A DNA stretch of 64,000 nucleotides, taken from the NCBI GenBank assembly GCA_905221605.1, contig CAJNDS010002650.1, forward strand, positions 62,001 to 126,000. The letters are read 5' to 3'. Origin of the DNA: Symbiodinium natans. Taxonomy: Eukaryota; Sar; Dinophyceae; Suessiales; Symbiodiniaceae. A program made the position numbers and the translations under genes. The notes below the pieces were generated by a model. That model did no database searches. It was not told the DNA's origin and was given only the letters and a program-made list of their open reading frames with translations. Below are positions 40,101-53,700 of this stretch, in pieces (position 1 is the stretch's first letter; each line of letters begins with the position of its first letter).

Positions 40101-43100
40101 ATCATCGTGAGGTCACTTCCGCCTCGTGCACGTTCACGGTATTCCACGGTGTGGTCTAAGGAAAGTTAGGAGACCACTTCAACATTGAAGACCGATGGCT
40201 TGTGCGGCTCGATGAGCTGATGAGTACCCTGGCATCGTTGTGAAGAGCTGAAATTGGTGTGTGGGCTTCAGCCAATTTTGCACTCTATGCCCGAGTCTCC
40301 ATGGTGCTCAGGAAGGCGCAGAGAGACCAAAGAGCAGGACACGATGAGCTTTCACCATCTTGGATCAAATAGATATGTCGTGACATGTGAACATGCCAGA
40401 TTTTTCTGGGAAGGATCTGGCCAAGCTTTATGAAGTCTTAGAGCAAGCTCGAAGCCCCACAGGCGCATCGAATTCAGAATATTCTGTACATCGTTCGCGG
40501 AGATTGCGAGATTGCGAGGGCTTCTGGTCGCCAAGCTCGGTGAAATGGAGTGTGGGCAATTTGTTGGCAAGGCCAATGCAATCCAACCTCGAGTCTTGAG
40601 ATGCTTTTCGAATTTTTCTATTCAAAGCAGATCTGGAAGGTCAAGCCAGATCGAAACATTGAGCGTTTGGCCACCAGGTACAACTTGGTCTGGTGCTCGG
40701 CTGACTTTGGCAGAGCTGATTTAACGTGCAGTGTTGGCCAAGGACACGCGTGTAGTTTCCAGACTTACAGAGCTGAGGCACGGAGAGTAGGGTCCAGTAG
40801 AGTGACAGAGTGCCTTGCAGCTCATCACATGGCAGCTCCTGCCTCAGGGTGCGTCGAAAGAGAACTCAACAAGAGGATTTCAATCGACTCGAGCAGCACC
40901 TCAGCCTTTGCAAGAGGCCAGTAGGTCGACGATGTGAATATGCTGGATATACCTCGTGCATGCTGCTGTTGGAATCTGTTGGACATACGTCGAGTTGAAG
41001 CGACTGTGACAGTAACGAGAGCCCCACAGCGCGTGGTTGCATTTTGTGTTCTCGTAGCGGAAACGGCAAAGAGTGGCTAGACGTTGTCGTGCAGCATCCT
41101 GCGGTCAAGACGGGGTGTATTATAGGGTACACGGCATAGTTGTAGACGCTTGCGCGCGCCGCCTCGGCAGCCGGGCCGGCCCAATGCGGGGCGCAGCCGG
41201 AGAATCTCCATTCCCGTATTGGACGTCCCAGAAATGGGATGTTGCAGGGGCTCCTGGGGTCCCAGGCTCCAACGGACTTGGGAGGTGGGGGAAGGGGCGG
41301 GGTTGGGTTTACGGGGAAGGGGACCAGATCCTGGTCTGCTTGTTCTAGACGCCTCTCGGCCAGAAGCCGAGGCGAATATGCCCTCGTTCCTTGATATAGA
41401 CCTAGATATAGGATACTCTTCTCTTCATGCTCAGTGGCATGTAGTTTGTGGTTTTTTTGGCAGCTTTTTCTCGCAAAATGTTTCACATGCTAGTTGCTGC
41501 GGTCTGTGTGTGTGTGTGTGATGGGTAATGGCTGCTGTCTCGAACGCTATTCACTAGCAGGGACCAAACATGGCCCAAAACACGTGGGAATTTGACAGAA
41601 CATCCTAAGGAGCAAGGGTGTGTCATGCAGACTTCATTGCATTGATGTGTGGCGATGTGTGGCGCACAATGTGATGAATGCTAGTGTGCAAGCACCTCAC
41701 CTCGGCTCCGCTCAATGGACCTATGGCTTCATCTAGGGACTTTTTAAAGGGCTCTCGGCTGCGAAATCACCCCTAGAGCCATGCGAGCCATGCAAGGCTA
41801 TGGCTTTCCACCTACCCCCCAAAAGAGAAAAGTAGGCCTTTGATGGCCTTTGTTAATCATTGTTCAGCTTTGTTTCAAGCCAGAGCCTGTGGTCGATCTT
41901 GGGAAGCTTGGTCACGCAAGCAACATGTACGATCGGCAGACCCTCTGCGACAGCAACGCTCCTGATTGGCAAGCTGCTTGAAGGACGGTTTCAAGTTCTG
42001 TTCGTTCCTAGTTCATTGGGCCACCCGCCACGCCAGGAGAGTTGAAGCAAATACCAGCTGGGACCCAAGTATTGCTCTCACTGCAAGTGCGCATCTGGCA
42101 TGAGACAGCAGCAAGGACGTGACTTCGGCGAAAGCTCTGGCACAGAGGCCACGACACCAGCACAGTGCGCTTGGTGTGCTGCATGGCATACACAGTTGGC
42201 AGGTTTAAACTGGACAAGGACATGACGCTATCTCTCCCGAGATAGAGCACATGCACATGTGTGCAGATGTTCCTCCATGTGTCTCGCAGGATGCCAAGTC
42301 GAAGTTACGTGAAATCGCTGAGAAGCGAGCAGATGATGTTGATGAGGTTATGGCGCACCTTGAAAAGACTCTTTTGAAGCTCTGCCTGCCATATGTGCTC
42401 ACTCTCTCTTTTTCTCGGACGGGACCGTGGTCACTTTGAACATAAGAAAGTGACGAAAGTAACAATTTGTTTGAAAACTGACCCATTCCGAAGTTGCGAG
42501 TGTGTCATACTGTTTCATACTGTAGGTTCTCCGTTTTCGTTTAAGGTGGATTGCCAAGATACTGAACTATAAAATGCTTTCAAGAGGTTTCTAATGAGGT
42601 GGTTTATCTAAGCTCTTTTTATTACTAAAGCGGTCCATCTACAGCAGCTACAAATCCTCTGGTTTTGAATGTGTTTTCTTCTCGAAGCCTTCTACAAACA
42701 CCATGGTTTTCCAAGGTGGTGTTTAAATGCCTGGCTAAGAAACCCGGTGGTTTTCTAGGGTGCTTTCTAGGGCTGCAAAAAAAACTGTTGGCTTTTTAGA
42801 CGTCTAGAAAAGCGCCGGTTTTCTATCGTGGCGGCCTGGTTCTTCTCTTTTGTGGTTCGTCCAAGGTGGTTGCTGAGAATTCGGCGGTTTTTGTATGGTG
42901 GTTGGTCTAAGGTGGCAAAGAACCTGTGAGTTTTTAAGGGGGCTGGCTAGGGAACCGCTGTTTCTTGTTTAAGGAGGCGGCTAGAATGGTTTTTCTAAGG
43001 CAACTAGAGAAGCAGAAACCGCTGGTTGTTCTACTGTGGCCACATAAACCCCGACCACGAGTGTTCCCATGCACGTCGCAGAGTTGTCCTGCCTTTTTTT

Positions 43101-46100
43101 GGGCTTACGTCGAGTTCCAAAATGGCACTTTCTGTACTCCTTCCATTGTAGTCACTCCAGTCATAGTACATAGCCTCTGTCGGTACAACATGTGATCTCA
43201 GGATGTCGCACCAGCCCTCGGCTACACTGTGCAAGTTGGCAAAGACACTAATGGATGGCGGAAAGAAAAAGAGCTGCTCGTATGCAGTGGTGCTTGGCTT
43301 CTTTACCCCGCTGCGCTTGTGCATATGGAGCGGACGCAAGGTGCCGACGAAAAGTATGTTGGTAACTCTGATACGGATGAGCGCAGTCCTGAAGAGAGGC
43401 ACGTCAGCAAGCAGAACGTAAACAGAACATCCTTTAACTTTGAATTCTTTGCCCTATTCTGCAGAATTTTATCCTTGCTCTAGTCTTCTACTCTTTTCAG
43501 GCCGCGGAGTCGGAGTGCGCCCCGCAGCGCCAAAAGCTCGGGGATACAAAGGGCACATGAAGGTCATAACACGCAAAGCACGGTGTCACCTCAAAAACGA
43601 GGAATGCAGCACGGACAGCAGCAGCATCCGAAGAAGACGTGCAGCCTTGGAAAGAAGAAGCCGGAGCAGGTGCGCTTGTTATATTGCGAATTTGTAGTAT
43701 GATTGATTTGTTTGAGGGGGGTAGTCACGACTTGTCTTCGGAGCGACGGAATCGCAGAGCATCTGCAAATACGCAACACTCTTCAGCGGCAAGGTCAAGA
43801 TAGACTTGTGGTCCTGTCCCTGCCTATCATAGCCACTATGACGATGATTTTTCCGGACCATTCCTTGTACTTATTTCAAATTACATCTGGCTGGCCCTAT
43901 GTAAGCTTGATGGCGGCCGGCGCATGCCTTCCTGTGGTCCCGGACGCCCTTCCATCTCTCGCCTAGGTGTCGTGCACATCTCAACTCACGGACGATGACC
44001 TTTTCAGTGTTTCTTTGTGCGTCGCTATTGCCTAGGCCGCGCGCTCATGTCCACAGCATCGCAACATCCGTCGTCCAAACTGTCGTCCAAACTGTGCTCC
44101 GGTCTCGTAATATTGCCCTGTCGTGCAAGCGTGGCAGAAGGATGCACTTTTCTCTGCATTGTCAGGGCTCGTGAGATGGGTTTTGGTTTCGTGCGAAATT
44201 TTCTAAGAAGGGAGTTGGCGTTTGTCGTGTTGTGTTGCAAAGATGGTGCTCTTGAGTCTCTCTTACCTTCCTTCCGCATGCTCCTCGTGAAGTGCCAAAA
44301 AACTGTCTTCGCTTTTGGGCAGAGTGCTGTTAAAGCGGTCTTGGGCCGTAGAGCGCCTTTAGATACTTTAGATCTTGGATTACTTGTTCGGGGTTATCTT
44401 GGAGTGCTTGTGGGTCATCTCTTGGAATAGTACTCTTCGAACGCTTTTGAAGGGGTCCTGCACTGTTTGGGGTCATTTTGGGACTCCGGCACAACATATA
44501 TCATGGAGTTGCTATTCAGTAGTTGTGCTTATAGTTATTGTACGTGTTGCTGGTACTGTTAAGGGAAAACGATTGTTTGCTCGTTTTGCTTCTCACTAGA
44601 GCAAAAAAGTTCTCACCCAAACTGTCTGACGAAGGATCCGCTTCTGATCCTGCTTGGGGCTTTGGCCTTAAGCCATGGCATCCTTCGGCACCACTTTTTT
44701 GTATCAACAGTGTCATCAATCAATTGTCAGGGATCGGGCATGTCGGGGTGGCACTTGTAACTGTGCACTTGGTCTTCCTTGCGTGTCAAAAGTGCAAAAA
44801 GTTATAGTTATGCGCATCGAGCGTCTCGTAACTGCCGTCGTTTTTGGTGCCTTGCTTGTCTTCCTGTTCAAAGGTTACGAATGTGCTGATACAGTCGTTA
44901 GGGTTCGGGCGTGTGGAGTTGGGAGTGTCGTGGTTCGGTTGTTGAACTTGTCTTTGCATGGATCTTGTTTGGCTTCCGATATTGAGGGGCGCTGCAAAAT
45001 GCAACAGGGTCGTTCAGGGTCAGGGTTTGTCAGCCATTCATCAGGAGGCTTCATGATCTGTCCAGCGGCATGCCGTGACCCTGCCGAGGGAAGGGTCAGG
45101 TGTGTCAGCCACCAAACGCCAAAACATGGCCATGAAGACATGGGATGTCCGATGCTTTGGTGAATGTCGGTGGACAGGGAGGAGGCCAAACAAGGGAGAA
45201 GCGGCTCTGTTTCTGAATCGCCTGGCCTGGGTTCGTGGCGGATGATGAGCGCCAGCGCTGTTCTGCCTGCAAGGAGCCAGAAAAGGAAGGGCAAACAACC
45301 GAAGAAGAAGGACACCTAATGCTGCCAGATACGCCCTACAACGAATGGGAGTTGCTTCCGACCTCAATAGATAACTGAAAGGACTGTGATAAGATCGGCT
45401 CATCCTGCATGTTGCCATGCAGTTGAAGTGGGATCAAGCTGTTGTCTTCAGAGGAGTGCATAAGAGTAGTGCTGTTTTTTCAAAGTGTTCTTTTGTTGGA
45501 GGACGCTGCTCCAAAGAGGATGCCCTCGATGCCCTCCGCACCGGCTCCGGGCAGCGTCCAAGTCGGAAGCGGATCTGGTGGATGGACGGCCCCGCCGACC
45601 GAAATGTAAAGAACAAAGACACCTCATGTTGCAAACCTCTTAGTAGGCCTTTGTAGAGCCATGTAGAGCATATCACTATTACAGCAGAGTCAGCACTTTG
45701 AGCAGTTCGAGAGTATGTTCGGCTGGCCTGAGGTCACGGAGTGGTGAGCTCGGCACTTCCAGCTTTGGGTAGTTGGCTGGCGAAAAGAGAGGTAAAGGTG
45801 TTGTGTGTAGTCTCCTTTTCGCCTGTGGCTAGCCAAGCATCTGTCTCACATCACATCGCACCGCCAAAAGACCGAAAGAGCTGAGTCGGAGGGCTAGTAT
45901 AGGCTGCAATTTCTGATGGAGCTTGGCCGGGCCTTCGTTTTTCGAAGGTTGCGATTACTCCAGACGCAGGCTTCCGCATTTTTTTGCATGCTCAAGTGTT
46001 GGGGTTCAAGTAGAGTGAACCCACGTTTAGGTGTGGGCTTTTTTCATGGCGGTAGTCTTCTGGACACTTGCAGCTTGCCTTGGGACTCATGGCATTGTAC

Positions 46101-47270
46101 CTTGCATGAATGTTGGGGCTGGTTTCATGTCGTGTTGTTGATAGTGTTAGGTGTATTGTCATCACCTTTTGCGAGGTATCTTCTAAGCCATCCTTGTCAC
46201 AGCGTGAGCATACCAAGACGGGAAGCGTGCTTGACTAGCAATGCGTAGACTGCCTCCATGCGTCGCAGCCGCTCCGAAGGCCAATTATTACATGTCTTGA
46301 ACGTGGAACAACCATGAATAAACCAGCTTTGCTCAATGGCTCTCGTCATACACGCTGCGACACTGCGAGGTGCGAAAGCCTTTCTGGGGCAGGCAGTTGC
46401 AAGGTGCCGGATGTGGGCATGGTAGTGGAGGGTGTGTGCACCATGGAGACCCTCCTTCAGCCGTACCTGTTGGGTACATTGCTCCCTTTGTCCATCGTCA
46501 GCGGGTCCATGTTTCCCATGTCGCCATTGAACAGACAAGGCAACTGGGACCTAAACCACCCACATATGCATCCACCACATATGCATCCCACATGCATTGC
46601 CCCCGTGGGGTATGCATCATGGAAGGCTTCACACATCGCTCCCTTTAGCTCTTGGGTATGTCCCCGAAGTTCAATCTCGAGCTCTTGCGGCCTCTTGCAG
46701 CCTGCCCCCCGCACCCCAACCGCCCCCACCCTCTCTGCTCTGGCAAAGGAAGCAATGTCCCCAAGAGCAGCAGCTACAAAAAGAGAGTCCAAGCAAAAAG
46801 AGGGAGCTTTGGCGAATTCATGCAACAATGAATGACGTTTATGAAGGTCGCAACATCTTTCATGAAGGTCGGTGGTGCTGTCAGAATGCACACAAAACAG
46901 ACCTGTTGTCGGAAGAGTCCACTCAACATGGCCCACATGGCATGGCTCAAAGTTCTGGACTAAGTTGCACAGAATCTGTCCACCACTGCAGCTGCAAGGA
47001 GGCACCTTCCGTTTGCCTTAAAGCTTGTGAGGCAATTCACAGGCTAGCACCTCAACATAAGCAGAGCTCTCGGGTAATACCGGTGGTGTACAAAAGACTG
47101 AGTGGTAGAGACGAGACCAGTGCCCTGGAACATTGATTGAGTGAGGGTCATCTGATGTCTTCTACCAGGGGCCCGTAATCCTGCGGAGCCGCTTGCATAG
47201 TAGTGGCTGCGGACTGCGGGAGGGTGTGTGTGTGTGTGTGTGTCTCTTTGTGACTGTTGGTGTTAAGCCA
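37141..47270. other. No confident gene; microsatellites and weak exon candidates
   Basis: About 10 kb without a recognised gene. Small repeats include TA-rich ATATATAT and CT-rich CTCTCTCTGTG near 37990-38110, GCGTGAGCGCA-type repeats near 39905-39950, and GT runs near 41506. Weak exon-like pieces: a Met/Gly-rich stretch at 39440-39525 (GMGMGPMSMPMMGMGMGG); 42288-42385 with a helical, charged DAKSKLREIAEKRADDVDEV; and 40388-40470 with DFSGKDLAKLYEVLEQA. Around 42530-43000 a loosely repeated GGTTTTCTA/AAGGTGG pattern is visible. Confidence 0.35.
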
Positions 47271-47274
47271 GGTA

Positions 47275-50200
47275 TGACGTGGATGAGCTGGATGACCTGG
47301 GCAAGCGCTCCAAAAGGGTCTGCTTGGGTGTTTTTTCCGTTGCTGCAACTTCTTCATGCCTCCTCTTGTCCATGAGAACAGGAGGACTACGTCGAGGTCA
47401 AACGTCCAGATGGCACCGTTGCCAAGGCCAGAAGGATTCGAGGAAGGCGCTTGGATTCGCGTTTTGTCACACGACTTTTGAAGGCCCGCGGCGAGCGGAC
47501 TTTCTATGGCGCCTTCGAAGGAGGCTTCAGCGCTGGCTACTGGGGTCTGGGGCTCGATGGGCTTGCAGAGCTTTTCGTAACTTGGCCTGTTGACAAGCAC
47601 GGAGCCCAGCGTCGAGGCACGGTAGGGAGCAAAGAGGGCTGGGAACCTGCGTCCTTCAGCTCAAGCCGGGCCCTTGGGCCTAGGTTGGTCGCTGCGCAGC
47701 TCAGCAATGCTCCGCATGCTGATTCTGTCAAGGTCGATCCAAGCGTCATGCCGAAGCAGCATTGCAGGTGGAAGACTTTATGGACGAAGAGGACCCTGTC
47801 AACATCGTCTCAACGCGCATGTTGTCTCAGCTTGTGCACGCAGGATCTGCGTGACCATCGTTCTTCAAGGAAGACGATCTCGGCACGTGCCATGACTCTG
47901 GAATATTGCACGTGGTTGCCGATGTGACTTTTGCGGATGCCTCGTGGGAGTAGGGCGGTGTCAACCAAGGCAGTGAGTTCGAGAATGCCCAAGGATCGTC
48001 CCCGAACGGTGTCGGACCAAGCATGTGTGCTGGTGCTGCCGTAGTTTTTCAGGTTATGATTTTTTCGGTCTCATAAATGTTTTCTAGATGTCTCGTGCTT
48101 TTCAGAGTCGGTCAGCGGTCGGTCAATGGATTGGACCTTTATTCTAGGTCCATTTGAGTTGTGGCCCGTGAGCTCGTGTCCCAAAACGGTTTCGGGTTGA
48201 GGAGCATGAAGGTGGGCGCGTGAATCTCCGTACAGACTGAACATTAGTCAACGACATGACTTCCCCAGCAACTCACAAGACAGAAAGGTTGATCGGGCAC
48301 ACGGGCTCATATACGATGGGCCGAGTGATCTATAATGCAAGGAAAACCATTACTTGCATGTATCGTCTCCTCAGGCGAGCAGGGTGGGGGTCCCTCTGTA
48401 TTGTTTGGTTTTGCCCGGCGCAGTGAGGGATGTGAAGGGGGCACATTGTGTGGGTGTAGCGACCGTTCTTTCAGCAGGATGTGTTTAATCCGCATGGTCC
48501 GCGTGTGTTTTGTAAAGGCACAATATGCCAGCCATCGCAAAACCAGCAACCTAGCTCCACCTTTGCCGGAGTGCCATTTCGATCTGTCGAGGCTCGGCAG
48601 GATTGCCCACCGGACTCCCCCGGCATTTAGAAGCAGAGCCTGGCACTTGGTCTCGAGAGGGTTCGTGGTTTCAAGTTAAGGGGTTACATGCTGAATGCTT
48701 ACAAATTCGCCCTCCCAAAATAAATTCACGAAAGCTGGCTCCCTTCAAGCTTGCGGGAGATTTTGTTTTCAACCTTCTTGTTTTGGGCCTTAGTCCCTGA
48801 TATATCAGAGATTTAAGGTCTCGCGGGGGGGTGGGGAGCCCCCACCCTCCCCCTCACCTTGGGGGGAAAATGCCTTGCTTGCGGTAGGGGAGGGGTTTTG
48901 TCGACTAGGGGAGGCGGCCACCTTCAACGTATGATGACATTTGCCTACTCTATCACAGTAATGTTTTTGTTGTGTCTGCATAGCCATCGGGACGCATGTG
49001 CGAGGACGTTACCTTGGAAACCGGACACTCAAACCCTAAAATACGTACACAAGCAGCCCATTTGCGGGAACCTAGCTTTCGTTTGCCCAGCTCCCAAGTA
49101 GAGATTTTTACAGCAAAGTTTAGAGTTTGTGGTGGAGGAGGGTTTTTTTCGGGAGGGGATTGGTCTCCTGTGCGGAGCTGCCCGACATAGCTGTTGTCGC
49201 ACTATGAGGTGCTGCATTGTGCTCCATTGTGATCCACACGTGAAGGTTTCGGGTTCTTCGTTGTATTTCTTTTCGCATTGCCTGATAGAAGTATGCATCG
49301 GAGCCAACATGTTCCTCCAGATTGTTGCAAACAGTGAGTGCCTAAAGCGTCCCAAAGCATCAGCGTCCATGCTCTCACAAATTGCGAAAAGTCAATTGCG
49401 AACAGCATGAAGCGTCCACCTTCAGGTATAGCCTAGTATAGCCTGCATTCATGTGTTGCTTTTCTACCTTAACGTCCCAGACTTGGGTGATGTTTCTTAG
49501 AATGGACTGGTGTGTGTTAAATTCTCTGGCAGCAAGTTTGTGTAAGTCGACGGCTTCAAGCGAGCCCTGAGGTTATTCGCAAGTGATGACCGTTTGGGAA
49601 CACGTCTTCTGCCACTGGGTTGCCAGCACTGATTGTCGCTCAAGGATACCTTGACAACTTGACACTACGAAAAGCTGCCCGAGGCGAGCGAGCAGTTTTG
49701 CGCCGCCTGAAACCTCGCCTACACCGCCTGAGCCAGCTGCGGCTTCGGCTGTAAAGCCCAAGAAGTGTGCGAGCCCAGCATTGCGACGCGGAGCGGTTAA
49801 ACGTTTGTGTATCATGTCGGTTGGCCACGCAGGTCATATGGCTGTGCACCTCCGCCTGCAGGCTAAACAGCATGACGCTGACATTGCATAAGTTTTGAAT
49901 TGCTGATTGTGCGTCCATGCATCAGGCTACAAACCTGTCCAGCCGACCGAAGATGTTGGACTGGAGCTCATCCCAGCAATGTACCCACAACCTTTCAAGC
50001 ACGCTAAGTTTTGGTCAGGAGTGGAGTGGCCTCAGCAACCTAGCAGGAGGTTCTCCGCGCTCCAGTGCCAGTTGTGCCACTCCGATAGCATGAAAGCGTT
50101 GAGAGATGTTGAGAGCAGGTTGGCTGCTACTTTGAATCGGGGATCGCATGTCGCACCCCGAGAGTTGTCTGACATCCGAAGCATGTGTGCTGTCTTTCCT

Positions 50201-50740
50201 GATGGGCTATGGAAGTTTCCTGCTGCAGGTGGTAGTCGACAGCTCTGCTCTGGAGTCTGAGTTGGAAAGGCTGTGGCGAAGAACAGCCGACCTGATTAGC
50301 TGAATTAGCTGATGCTTTCTTTTGAACTGTCCATATTTGTCAGCACGCCAGGCAAGAACGACCTTCATGGCATCGGCTACACATTGGGTTCGAGGTTTTG
50401 CTCGGCAAACAGTGTTCTTGCTGCAAGAGAAAATAGTTCAATGAGAATAGTTCAATTGCTGTTTGAGCAGGATTCAGCAGACAAACGTACAGAATCTCAT
50501 TGGTAGGTTCCAGGTACACGCTTGATTTCAAACTCCCTGCATGTTAGGTGTGCCAAACAGTCGACGGTTGTACATGTCGAACGCACGTGGGAAGAATATG
50601 GCGGCAAAGCAGGCCCGGTGAGTACATGCGCGGATGAAACAAGCTCTTACATTACATCTCTGCCGTGCATTGAGGGCATTGGATATGCGCAATTTGGCAC
50701 TGGAGTACTTGATCAAGACGAGTATGATGCTGGCTCCCCA
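47275..50740 (+). CDS. GPATCH1/TOUGH-like G-patch protein, multi-exon (may extend further right)
   Basis: Conserved blocks of the DUF1604/G-patch family appear in order. The reading RTFYGAFEGGFSAGYWG to 47544 continues after a GT-AG intron (47545-47616) with GTVGSKEGWEPASFSSSR. Then RHAEAALQVEDFMDEEDP (about 47745) matches the SSRQNRA...EDFMDEED region of the family. Later LHGIGY in GKNDLHGIGYTLG (about 50350) and FGTGVLDQDEYD (about 50692) match the LHGLGY and FGxGALEExD blocks. These proteins act with the spliceosome. An upstream acidic exon DVDELDDLGKRSK (about 47279) may be the N-terminus. The actual G-patch block was not located. Charged exon-like pieces at 51800-53100 may be its later exons. 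Confidence 0.7.
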
Positions 50741-53700
50741 GATGGAAGCCAATGAGAGTTTTTAGAGTTTTGGTGTTTTTGTCGTTTTTGTGATTGTGCT
50801 GTGAGATTGTGACACATTGTGACACATTGTGACTCAGGCTTGGGAGGAGGTGCCCATTTCGCCTAAGGCTATGGCCATGCTTCACAAGTGCTCGCAAGCT
50901 TGGCTGCCAGGTTTATGATCACGAGACTGACAAGCATGCGCATTACCATCCTTCCTTGAAGGATGAGGCCATGTATGAGCCTCTTCACAATTTTTCACAC
51001 CACGGCCATGCAAGCTGCCTCAGCCTGTGTATAGTTGTCCGGATAGTTTCTCTTAGACCTTCGGGCGTTTAGTCGAGTGCAAGTTTTGCATGTTTTGCGA
51101 TTCTCCCAGGCAAGACTTCGGACTGCCCGAAACAGATCATAACAATAAACGAAATTCTTCCAGCGTAGCTAGATTATAGCTAGTGCAGGAGGTGGAGGAG
51201 GAGACCAGCCATGCAGCCCTGAGCGACATTCGGCCTGTGGTGCTGTTGTCTTAGTTTCAGTGACACATTGCACCCAAACCCGCCCCCGTTCGAATCTTGA
51301 CATGAAGACATCTTTGAGGTCTGCACCAAAGGCCATCTGCCCGTGCGTTCTGGTGTTACCGGTTACCATTGCAATGTGCGGAGCATCTGCGAAACAAATG
51401 AAAACAAGACCTCTGCAAAGGCGCTTCAGACTGGTGAAATTCCAGGTTTCGCCCGAGCCGATGGTCCGGACAAGGACAGCGAATCCTGGCACTCACGAAG
51501 TAGCGAAGTAGTGACGAGTGAAGTGAAGCGCGCAGTAGCAATTGTCTTGGTCCGTCTGTTTGTTGGCTTGATTGGATTGACCAGGTGTCACAGGACCTGA
51601 GGCACTGGCATCCGCCACCTGTGCCGGCTGCCAACATGCTGAGTGCAAGGGTGCAAGCTGCCGCTGAAGCTGAGTGCTGCCATGCCTTGGCTTCGTTTGT
51701 ACCTTTCAGGCCTCGAGGCTACAAGGGCGTCCACCTCATTGAGGTGTCGCCGCTTGAGGCGCAAGAGTGCGATAACATAGGAGCTTGTGATGTCACGCAT
51801 GGACAATCATGGACACGAAGAAGATCTGGAAGTACTCCTGGTGCAGGAAGCACAAGAAGGATGTGAGGAACATCGGAAGCTACTGGAGTTTCGAGAGAAG
51901 CTGGTGCCCCGGTTCCGCCCAGTTCAGCCCCTTTCTAAATCAATGACCGGACAAGTTGGTGGATCGGAGGAGATCACCGAGAGGTCTCCGACACTAGATT
52001 CCTTTTGGTGGTGTTGCAAGGCTGCAATGTTGCGTAAGGCATGGGCAGCAGCGCCTGTTGGATCCTCGATATCGCGCCGAGCTTCTGGGCGAGAAATCCC
52101 GCATGCAGGTGTCCACCTGAGTGCGCTGCGTTCAGTGCAGGGTCCATCGGAATGCAATAGTTTTGCAGTGGTTTGTAGGTGGAACGGTCTGAAGATGACA
52201 AAGGGGCATCGTCGACGCCGCCACCTGTTCCCGAGGTGGGTGACGGGTGACCTAAGACATCAGTAGGCAACCGAAAGTCGACCATTGAAATTCATCGGTT
52301 CGTGGTAGCTTGTAGTGGCTTGTGCTGGGCTTGTGCTGGCTTGCTTGTGCTGGCTTGTGCTGGCTTGTGGGTGATGGCTGTCGCAGTGTGATGGCTTTTC
52401 GGCTGCACAACCCTGAAAGAACCAACCAATGTAAGGTGGCACAGGCTTGCTACCAGTTACCAAAAACAGTGTGCCCTTGGAGGAAGAACTTTGCAGAGGC
52501 ACTTTGCAGGTGTACCCTGCGCGCGGCATGCTGGAATCGGTGCAGGGCACGCGCGCTGTAGGATCACGCAGTTCTATCATGCGCTGGTGAATTCGGGACT
52601 CCTAGCAACCATTCACAACAGAAACCAAAGCTCAAAGGACTTTGACGAAACGCTTCAGGAATTGCAAGTCGAATCCTTTCCGCGCACTCGCGCATACGAG
52701 TCTCCATTTAAAGCCTTTTTGCCGTCTTCTGTTTGACCCATTTTTGACCCTAGTCTTGCACTGGCCTTGGGCTGTTCTGCCTGTTCGGCTTGTTGCACTT
52801 TGATACATCATGATGCATCCATGGTGCGCTACCCTGTACAGGGATAAGGAATGATCAGACGTTGCAACAAGAGCGAAATCGAATGGGCATTTTGCTGAAT
52901 CTTCGAGGCAGACGAGATGTGCATGCAGCGTTCTGCAGAACCGTTGCCGCTAACTCAAAGGATGTCGCAGCATGTTGGGTGACTGGCCTAGAGATGCCGA
53001 GAGGCTTCTTGAACCAGGTGGCAGGTTCCGGACCAGCACAAGCAAAACTTGCTCAATGCTCTTGGTCGTCACTTTGTCATGGGGCAGACGCAGGACCGTG
53101 GTCTCAATGCTCGGATACTTGGAATCCCTCGATTCAGAGAACTGAGAGGACATGGATGGAGCGGCTGCCCGCCACGAGCCTTTCAAGAACGATCCCGGTT
53201 CCTGGACTCAACAGCACCCACGCATGTGAGAGTTGGTTGTGTTCATTGCTTGTGCAGCTTGTGCATGGTCAAAGAGCGAATCCTCAAGCGAAGCGAGAGC
53301 ACATGGTCGTGTGAGGCATTGTTGGCACATGTTCTGTGTCATGACAAGGCAAGCAGCAGCGCTACGCAAAGCCAGCGCCTAAACGATTGTGTGCGTGCAT
53401 GCGTGTGTGCGTGTGCGTGTGCGTGGGCGTGTGCGTGCGTGGATTTGTGTGAATGCTTGTCTGCTGTTCTGATTTGCAATCTGGTCTTGGTGGCAGCTTT
53501 CGACAGAACCACATGCAGTGCACTGCGAGCTACACGTCTCGCAAATGTTCGTTGACACCATCTCGGGTGAACGACTTCTCCACAACATATTCATATAAGG
53601 TATGCAGTCATCAGGTGATATTACTTGGATCCACTGTCATTCTGTTTGTCTGTTTTGGCACGGGTTCTGGCGACAAAGAGGGGCAGTGGATTGGTTAGAA

